64,000 nucleotides of DNA from the NCBI GenBank assembly GCA_027563935.2, contig JANVAS020000239.1, positions 4,216,001 through 4,280,000 on the forward strand, written 5' to 3'. Within the stretch, counting starts at the first letter, position 1, and each line of letters begins with the position of its first letter. Origin of the DNA: Costus lasius. Taxonomy: Eukaryota; Streptophyta; Magnoliopsida; Zingiberales; Costaceae. A program made the position numbers and the translations under genes. The notes beneath the pieces are model-generated. The model worked only from the letters and a program-made list of their open reading frames with translations. It had not been told where the DNA came from and made no database searches. This document shows positions 55,525-64,000 of the stretch, piece by piece.

Positions 55525-58500
55525 TGTTGTATTCCGCAAGTGCACGGATACTCGAAGTAATAAAGAAAGATATCGAACCATAAAGACCTTATTGTTAAGT
55601 ACCAAATAGTTGTATTCTTACTAGGTAAGCAATCGATTATAATGCAAGTGAACAATAAAAAGAGCATAGAGATAATCAGAGAGAAACATTGGGACTAGGG
55701 TTTCATCCTCCTTGATTCCAATGACTAGATTTAAATAAAAGGTCGTCAGACTAATCTTATCATGATAAAGACTTAATTTACTTCATAAAGTGATTATCTC
55801 ACTTTCATGCAGACAATCATGCAGGGATCAATCCTCGCTTTCGCACAAGATCTATCCCAACGCTAAAGATAAGTAAATCATCAGTCAAAGAATTCAAAGA
55901 TCACTTTCGTGCATCCGAATTCTAAGTTGATTGTCTCGAGTGGAATCTGAATGATCACTTTCGTGCATCCGAGACTCAACACAAGTTCTACTTATGGTTT
56001 TCCGACGACTCGATCCTCACTTTCGTGCAAGATCAAATCAAGCCTAATACAATAACTCAACCCTAGATTCAAATTATCATCATGGCAGTAAAATCACTAA
56101 AATCAAATAATAAGAACTAACCTAAGAGAGTTCCTAACATGCAATTCTAGGGTTCCAAGTTCTCAAGCAAGTCACCTCTTAGTCCTTATTGCGAGAGCTC
56201 TAAAACATGAATAATAACATCAATCTATGGAGAATTAAAGTGCAATTATTCACATAAGTAAAATTATCATCATAAAACTATTCTGACGAAAATAGGAGTT
56301 ATATAATCATTAATAAATCAGAGTGAATTACACCCATGTCCCAAATATGATTAAGCTAGCATGGAAAGAGAAATACAATATGCCATAGTATCAAAGTGTT
56401 CAAAAATCAAAGAAGAAGAAGAAACAACATTACAACACAGCTGTAATAGAAAATACAGCCGTAATTTGCCTCCAAAACGCGCTGTGAACAGTGTCGTGCC
56501 CCTTCCTTCATTGATTCCTCCTCTGATTGAACTTCTTTTCCTCTGAAACCCTAACCAGGAGAAACTTCTGCGTGAAAATCATGGCCTGAGGTGCTCTCTC
56601 TGCCTCTCGGTGTGAGGCCAAACCCTAACCACCTCTCTGTCAATTTCTCCCTCAATACTGGATTAAAATTGGTCCTTTCACTTTGTGCGTCTTCCCATCT
56701 TTAAGACAAGTCCGCAGCATCTTTCGGATCTCAATTTGGAGGTCTGGATCAATAGTTATGCTCTGCACAAATTTCAGGCCCGTAAAAATCGTGTTTTTGA
56801 ATGGAAATTACAGCCGTAAACTATTTTACGGCAGTGCCGTATTTTGGTTCTGTAAACCTTGTGTCAAAATTACGGCCCGTAAAAGTTATTTTTGCAGTGT
56901 TGTAAAATCTGATGAGTTCTCTGGTCTGAAATCTCTGATAAATATGGCACCGTGAAATGGTTTACGGCCGTGCCGTAAAATCAGCAAAAGTCTCTAGTTA
57001 GAAACGCTCTAAAATACCGCCCGTGTAATTCTTTACGGTGGTGCCGTAAAATCAGGAAAATCTTCTATTTGGAATTTCTCCAAATTACGGTAGTGGCTCA
57101 ATATTACGGTATCGTACGAAAATACGGTACCGTAATATAAATTACAGCACTACCGTATTTTGGGGAGTTACTCTATTTTGCGTAAAATTTGTCGGGTGAT
57201 CTCCTCTTGATGATGGTAACTCTTCTATGTCTTTGATTTTGCTTGAAAACGCCTCAAAATAGTGCCTTTTTACTTGAAAATCAAGAAAAACCAAAATAGA
57301 AGTAGATTTTGCAATATTTAATGAATTTTGCATAAAAACAAGTAAAAGATTCTCAATTTAGCATGAAAAGATATCTAAAATGATACAAAATATACTATAT
57401 ATTTTGGTGTCATCAAAATACATAAAGCTCAAACTTTGCTTGTCCTCAAGCAAAAATCAAAAGTTGATTAAAAGAATAACCTTTTCATGCTCAATAAATT
57501 TCTAAAATACAACCATCAATGAAAAATTCCATCAATTGTTTCACAAAACTTCAAATAAACATATCATTCTTAGAATTCAATCCTTTAGATCCACAAATCA
57601 ATTAAATAAAACTTTGCAACTTGTATAATAAATAGAATTTTCAATCTCATGATTTCACCCAGTTTTCAGTTCAAATCTATCATGCTTTTGTTTACAGGAA
57701 TTAGGTTTCCAAGATCTTTTTCCACATATAATTTTTTTTATGCATTTTGTTTGTTTTTGTAAAGATGGCATGTACCCACTTAGATACACACTTTTTATTT
57801 TTGACTTCAACCCTTGTCTTTGGTACCACTATCAATTTTACACAGTGCCAAGTAGAGGAGTCTTATTCTTTTTATCTCTCATTATTTTTCATGCATAGAC
57901 TTCAACCCATGTCTTAGGTACCACTATCAATTTTACATAGTGCCAAGTAGGGGAGTCTCTCACTATTTTTATGGATCTTGAATTCTTATTTCCCAACAAA
58001 TAGCAAAATAGACAAAACATCTACTCGGTTGATCAATTGATCTCAATTCTCAAATCATACTCATATACTCATTTTATTTATAGGAGTAGTTTCACCTTTA
58101 GATCTTATTCCTCAAATAATACATCTATCCAAAATTTCATGTATCAACCAATGTCAAATTTCAAAGATAGATATGTATTGAAGAAATTAATCTAACATGA
58201 TAGGGTTTTTCTGTAATCATGAATTTGAATCCATTCATCATCAATCAATCAAGTCATCAACAATATAAAACAAGAATATACTCATCATCATCACAAGATG
58301 TCATCATAAACACTAAATATATCATCATGTATAATACAACCATATCAAAGATAGCTCATCAGAATATCGAAATATCATAATACAACCCCATCGAAATAAT
58401 AGAAATCAGTATCATCATAATCATCATACAACCACATCGAAAAGAAAGATAAGCATGTGAAACAGAATAGTACTGTCGGTGGTCATAGAGGTGTAGAAGC

Positions 58501-60064
58501 ATCATACTCAAACAATAATGTTCAAAAGTGTAAAATGATTGATTCAAGAGACCATATCGAGTAGAAATCTCAGTGAGTGATACATATAAAGTAAATCAAA
58601 GATGCAACCATATGAAATAATCATGAACAAGAGAGTGCAAACGATACTCACAAAACTATATAGCAAGTTCTGACTGAAAATACATAAGGCTCAGATCAAA
58701 AGTAGTGTTGGGGTAGATGCTGCAAGGTCCAAGGATGTGCCTTTTAAAAATTTTACCTTCACAATTTAAGATACATAAGGCTCAGTCTAAAAATAGTCTC
58801 TAAAAATAATAATGATAAAAATAATTTTCTCTAGGGAGAATAAGAGATGTCATCGATGACTCAGAAAAGTGCTGGTGGAAAGAGCTGATGCAGCTGAGAA
58901 GCAAAAGTGGAACAGAGGCTAGCTGAAGAGCTGCTAGCAATGATGATGACGGTGCCAACAGTAGAGTGAGTAATCTCTAGTGGCCTACTAGATATCACAA
59001 TCCTAGAGGTGAGATTGACGGCCGGTGGATACTAGAAATAAAGCTGCATAGATAAAAAAAAAAGTCACTAATGAAGAGTCTGCTGCATAAATAAATCAAA
59101 TCAATGGAAATAGAGGCAGTAGAAGAAGTAAGAATTTGCAGATGGTATAATCCAGTGTTGACGGCTAGAAACAGTGATGTCAGAAGCAGATGCAGTGGTG
59201 GCTAGAGGTGGAAGATAGTTGCTCTTGAGGGTTTCTGAATCTGGAGCCAAAAGAAGCAATAACATGTAGAAAGCAAACAGTGTAGCTAGTGAATTTTTTT
59301 AATATAAGTAGCCATACCCAAAAATAAGATTTAATGATCCAATAAGAAAACGGACAGAACCATGTAATAGAATAAGATATGTTCTTTTCAGACGTATGAA
59401 AATCAAAGGATCAAAATCTATCAGGAATTTAGGGTATCAACAGAGAGAAGGCTACTCAGATTACAAAACTGTAAAAAATGCACAAAAGTTAATCAAATTC
59501 AAAAAGTTGCCATATGTCATAAAATGATCAGAAAATAAAATCATGAGAACAATTAATCCACGAGATAGAACGACACATGTTCTTCATATACCATGCGAAA
59601 AATCTACGTTTCAAGTTATTTAAGCATCTTAAAAACTTTCACCAAAAGTGCTAATCATAATAGTCAAAAGAAAACTGCTGCAGAAATTAATCAGAATCGA
59701 AAAGTTTCTATGTGTTTTAGAATGATCCATGGACTTTAAAATTCAGAAAAAATATCCAGATGATGGACAAAGATGAGTACTTCCATGTCATGCCAAAGAT
59801 CAAAATTTTTGCCATCCCTGTTTCTTAAAATCGCAGCGAGAAAACACCCAGTCAAGTGAGCAGAATGCAGAAAGCAGGTTTCAAATTACGGCACCATAAA
59901 ACACATTACGGTACTGCCGTATTTTTCAAAAAAAACTCTCAGGGAAAAAATCACTCAAAATTACGGCACGTGAAAGACGTTACGGCCCTGCCGTAAAAAT
60001 TACAAAACTTTCTGTCGTAAACGGACTGAAAATACGGTACCGTAAAACTAATTACGGCGATGTC
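55525..60064 (-). mobile_element. X-A2: second copy of X-A1, interrupted by Cop-2
   Basis: LTR 55525-57415 (1891 bp) and internal region 57416-60064, matching 2629-7138 with the same left flank GTGGG. Cop-2 enters at 60065. The gag-like ORF and the 5' LTR would lie beyond the window. It keeps the LTR block near 55950 that X-A1's 3' LTR has lost. Within the internal region no gene is visible; the CACTRT hairpins lie at about 57820-57850 and 57915-57950, and a small palindrome array at 59885-60060. Confidence 0.87.
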
Positions 60065-61763
60065 TGAAGGTCCCCTAAATCTAAGGGGGGCGAAACCCTA
60101 TAGGCGCATATGGAGGTTAAGATGCAGCGGAAAGGGGTTTCTACGATCTTTGCATGCGTTATGATCAACTTATAAAACTCTGATTGAATGAAAACGATTC
60201 ATACCATAGCCATTTCTAGATGGCGTCTTGGAAGCCAAAGATGCAAGCGCCTCTTCTCCAAAGTCTCGCACACAAGATGAAGATGCGCTCCTTCCTTGAT
60301 GCTCCTTGTGCTAGCAAGGATCGTCCAAGGTGTCTTGATCGCTTGAAGGAAAAAGAGAGTTCTTTCTTGCTTGGCGTCTTTTCTCCTTGTCGTCCACCAG
60401 TTTTTCACCACACGAAATTGTGTTCTCTCGTCAAAAACTAGAGCGAGCGACGAACCAAGAGGAGAGGCGTGAATAGAGGCTATCGTGAGGCATGGCCACG
60501 ATTAGAAGAAGTGCTATCTAAAAATAGCAAGTCACTTCTCAAGTTGCGATCATGGGTTTACCCAATCGCAAATCCAATTCACCCTTGAACCATGCGCTCA
60601 TCCATTGAGCCGGTTCACTTGACTTTGGTTCAATAACCAAATAAACCAAGCAATCAGTCCAGATCATAATAAACCCATAAGGCTTAAGATCTGACCGTTA
60701 ATCTCTTGATGCCCCTGATCTCACCGATCTAGCATCCATTCTCTCAATCGAAGCTTACCGATCTCAAGCCCTAATCAATCAAACATGATCAGACCAGATC
60801 TCACTTACAATCAGAGATTAAAATCCCTTTAAACTGAACCCAAACAATTTAGTCCACACGATCTGACTTAAGTAAGCCATATCATCAAATTGTGCGACCC
60901 TAAGGGTTTCCTTTAAATGTCGGTAACGATAACTCACGTCATCACGATCAGTGAGGGGTATCTAGCAACACATCACTGTCTCCCGATAGAAAGGAAAGAG
61001 TCTTCCAAGACTACACCCAAAATACAGCACAAGTGTGAATCCAATTCACCAGGCATGCATAATTCCTTTGCCACTGGATGTTCTTATTGGACAAGCATGT
61101 CAAGCCTGTAACTCCAATATGATGAGCATGATTAGATCAGATGAACATAGTCACCTGGGTATGGCCATACACTTTCTCAATCATCTCATCCAGGGGCCCC
61201 CTTTAGAACATCACACTCCTTAAACAAGGAGACGGCAATCCTATGTCTATCACTAGTGCCCTAACCTGACTCAAGCTCACCATCCAAGATAGTCTATAAC
61301 CATTATGTTTCAAATGATATTGAACTACCTCAAAACAATGACAATCATCATTTAGAAAACACAAGTGATCTCAAGTCAGAGGAAATGTGCCACTTGTTAC
61401 AATCAAGGATTATTCACATTGTGACAAGCAATTGAATATCCTAGTAGGGTCTGTCCAGTACATCCAATGTACCCATGAGTCTACATCTTATTCCATGCTC
61501 GAAGCATCCTATAAGATTAGAACACATATTAGTCTCAATCATATCAAGGCTGTCTCATGTTCACCAAGATATCTCGACTAAGGACTTTATAGCATGTCAG
61601 CCCAGCTGAACAGCTTTGAGACATTATTCAGAAGTACACTTATTGCAGCAGACAATGTAACAAACTGAATAACAACCATGCCTTTATAAGCATAAGAGTT
61701 TATTACATAATACTGATACATTCCCAAGGCCTCAAACATTAGCCTTAAGGGCATACCCCAACA
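60065..61763 (-). repeat. 3' LTR of Cop-2
   Basis: 1699 bp, homologous to the Cop-1 LTRs in reverse with many substitutions and small indels. The shared blocks include AGGGTTTCGCCCCC near its outer end and the TGTTGGGGTATG start. Short open frames in it are chance. Confidence 0.9.
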
Positions 61764-61783
61764 ATCTCCCACTTGCACTTAAT

Positions 61784-63999
61784 CTAATGGTTGAGAAATC
61801 TCAAACCCATATTATTACAGTGCTTCTCATGCTTCTGCTGCGCCAGAGGCTTGGTAAGCGGGTCAGCCAGATTGTCATCTGTATGAACCTTGCAGACTTT
61901 GATCTCGCCACGATCAATGATCTCCCGGATCAAATGAAACCGTCTCTGTATGTGCTTGGACTTCTGGTGCGACCGTGGTTCCTTTGCTTGTGCGATTGCT
62001 CCAGTGTTATCACAAAAGATAACCAAAGGATCTGCACTCGAAGGAACGACACCAAGTTCTCTCACGAACTTACGAATCCACACTTCCTCCTTGGATGCTT
62101 CCGAGGCTGCAACATACTCGGCTTCTGTTGTGGAATCAGCAACAGTTGACTGTTTGAAACTCTTCCACACCACCGCTCCTCCATTCAAGCTAAAGACATA
62201 GCCTGATTGCGATCGGAAATCATCCTGGTCAGACTGGAACGAAGCCTCTTAGATCTATCCCTGTAGATCTTCACACCTAATACATAGGCTGCTTCTCCTA
62301 AATCTTTCATCTGGAAACATTTCCTTAACCATGCCTTAACCGCATGCATTTCAGGAATGTCATTTCCAATGATCAAGATATCATCGACGCAGAGGACAAG
62401 GAATGTAATCACGCTCCCACTAAACCTCTTATATACACACGGGTCATCCTCGTTCTTGATGAAACCAAATTCACTGACTGATTCATCAAAACGAATATTC
62501 CAGCTTCTCGATGCTTGTTTAAGTCCATAAATAGACTTCTTTAATTTGCATATCTTATAACGATCTGATGGATTAGTGAAACCTTCAGGTTGTGTCATAT
62601 ACACATCCTCATCCAGATTTCCATTCAGGAAAGCTGTTTTCACATCCATTTGCCAAATCTCATAATCGTAATATGCTGCTATCGCGAAAAGAATCCGAAT
62701 AGACTTAAACATGGCTACAGGTGAGAAAGTTTCATCATAATCTATCCCGTAGATTTGTTTGAAACCTTTCGCAACTAGCCTGCCTTTATAGGTAACCACG
62801 TTACCATCCATGTCAATCTTCTTCTTGAAGATCCATTTACAGCCTATAGGGATAACTCCCGGAGGCGGATCAACCAAATCCCATACTTGGTTATCTGACA
62901 TGGAGTCCATCTCGGCGCGCATAGCTTCAAGCCATCTCGCTGACTCCGGTCCACTGACCGCATCCGCATAAGTTAGGGGTTCATCATTATCAATGATGTA
63001 GACTCCATCATAGCGCTCAGGCTGTCGACGAATCCTTCCCGATCTTCGCGGTTCCCGTGATATCTGAGCCTCAGGTTGTTCAGTAACCTGTTCTACCGGC
63101 TCAGGCTCATCCAACTGTGCTTGAGCACTTTGTCCTTCCTCTGGATTCTCATCCAACTTTATTTCTCTCCCACTGGCCTCTTGCAGAAGAAACTCCTTCT
63201 CAAGAAAAATGGCCGTCCGAGCAACAAATACCTTGTTCTCTTTGGGATCGTAGAAATAATAACCCTTAGTTTCCTTAGGGTAACCGACAAAGATACATTT
63301 CTCAGATCTGCTCTCCAGTTTCCCAGTGGCGAGCTTTTTGACATAAGCCTCGCAACCCCAGATCCTGATAAATGTCAAGCTAGGCTGTTTCCCATACCAT
63401 AACTCATATGGAGTCTTAGAAACTGCCTTGGATGGCACTCGGTTTAGTACCTTTGCAGCTGTTTCCAGTGCAAAACCCAAAAAGGAATATGGAAGAGTAG
63501 CCTGACTCATCATAGAACGAACCATATCAAGTAACGTTCTATTTCTCCTCTCAGACACACCATTCCATTGCGGTGTTCCTGGTGGAGTGAGCTGTGAGAT
63601 AATCCCACACTCCTTTAGATAGTCAGTAAACGCATGACTCAAGTATTCTCCACCTCGATCAGAACGAAGTGCCTTGATATTTCGGCCAAGCTGATTTTGT
63701 ACTTCATTCTTGAACTCTTTGAACTTGTCAAAAGATTCACTTTTATGTCTCATCAGATAGACATACCCATATCTACTGAAATCATCAGTAAAGGTAATGA
63801 AGTACTGATAGCCACCTCTGGCATGTTTACTAAACGGCCCACACACATCGCTGTGTATAAGGTCAAGCAAACCTGAAGCCCTTTGACCTTTGTGAGGAAA
63901 AGGTGACTTCGTCATTTTACCCATTAAACAAGCTTTGCATGTATCAATCTCCTCATAGGAGAATGATCCCAGCAGTCCATGATCATGCAACCGCTTAAT
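61784..63999 (-). pseudogene. Cop-2 polyprotein: integrase, RT and RNase H, with an internal deletion
   Basis: Read leftward from the window end, the frame is open for over 600 codons (to 62185), then continues in another frame (62188-61784). Integrase boxes T-D-D-F-S-R and W-N-G-V-S-E-R are present. The RT box reads C-V-D-D, where Cop-1 has Y-V-D-D. At 62241-62245 (GAAGC, GCTTC on the coding strand) the text jumps from Cop-1 position 32952 to 33328: a 376-bp deletion between two GCTTC copies, removing the RT C-terminus and RNase H start and shifting the frame. None of Cop-1's four stops is present. The Gag and protease parts lie outside the window. Confidence 0.9.
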
Positions 64000-64000
64000 G

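Larger units (their letters stand above)
50937..64000 (+). mobile_element. E2: second copy of the Tekay-like chromovirus, with nested S2, X-A2 and Cop-2
   Basis: Gag fragment 50937-51160, solo LTR S2, then 53081-55524 with protease, RT, RNase H and the integrase finger, then X-A2 (with Cop-2 inside) to the window end. From 52941 it matches E1 at the left edge at about 98% identity in sampled stretches and shares several of its lesions, so it is a duplicate of the same dead element and not an independent insertion. The integrase core and 3' LTR lie beyond the window. Confidence 0.85.
60065..64000 (-). mobile_element. Cop-2: copia element, minus strand, cut by the window end
   Basis: 3' LTR 60065-61763 (1699 bp, TGAAGGTCC...CCCCAACA) followed by the purine tract and the polyprotein read leftward from the window end. 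Left flank ATGTC (60060-60064); the other side is outside. It is related to Cop-1 throughout but its LTR is clearly diverged, so it is a separate lineage member and not a duplicate. Confidence 0.92.

Overview
This window is plant nuclear DNA, almost certainly from an angiosperm. It holds Ty3/gypsy and Ty1/copia LTR retrotransposons nested up to four deep, with plant-type primer-binding sites (an Asp-tRNA-type site on the Athila-like elements, TGGTATCAGAGC on the copia element). The only host-like DNA I see is an AT-rich stretch at about 12.4-17.9 kb. There are no rRNA genes, CRISPR arrays or bacterial-type genes. I cannot name the species.

I use these labels. E1 and E2 are two copies of a decayed Tekay-like chromovirus. 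C is a decayed Athila-type element on the minus strand. X is a family of Athila-derived elements with long LTRs (about 1.65-2.1 kb), a gag-like ORF and no pol. Its members are A1, A2, B, D and the solo LTRs G and S2 (S1 is a cut-off LTR end). Cop-1 and Cop-2 are copia elements.

Layout. 1-140 is the end of an X LTR. 141-12416 is E1, split in its integrase by X-A1 (2629-10101, minus). 12417-17850 is a tandem cluster of a small two-exon gene family encoding secreted-type proteins that I do not recognise: copy 1 is broken, copies 2 and 3 look intact, and a fourth is only a remnant. About 17850-44397 is C. C carries solo LTR G (18924-20841) in its integrase and X-B (25080-42470) in its gag; the 5' LTR of X-B carries Cop-1 (26404-35487). 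X-D (44398-50936) sits in the 5' LTR of C and is cut off in its own 3' LTR, where it joins the gag of E2 directly. E2 (50937 onwards) carries solo LTR S2 (51161-53080) and X-A2 (55525 onwards), and Cop-2 (60065 to the end, minus) sits inside X-A2. Target-site duplications of 5 bp support G (perfect), Cop-1 (perfect), and A1, B and S2 (one mismatch each).

The two ends of the window are a segmental duplication: 1-7138 corresponds to 52941-60064, with the same insertions at the same bases and about 2% divergence in the stretches I compared by eye.

The most interesting signal lies in the noncoding parts of the X family. Each LTR carries (i) a dense array of ACGG...CCGT palindromes, (ii) an 8-11 bp hairpin, and (iii) four or five short hairpins with GNRA-type loops (GAAA or GAGA). 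The stems of (iii) show compensatory and wobble changes between subfamilies, which is what a conserved RNA structure in the 5' leader of the element transcript would leave. The X elements also share a gag-derived acidic ORF with a conserved C-terminal block in place of pol.
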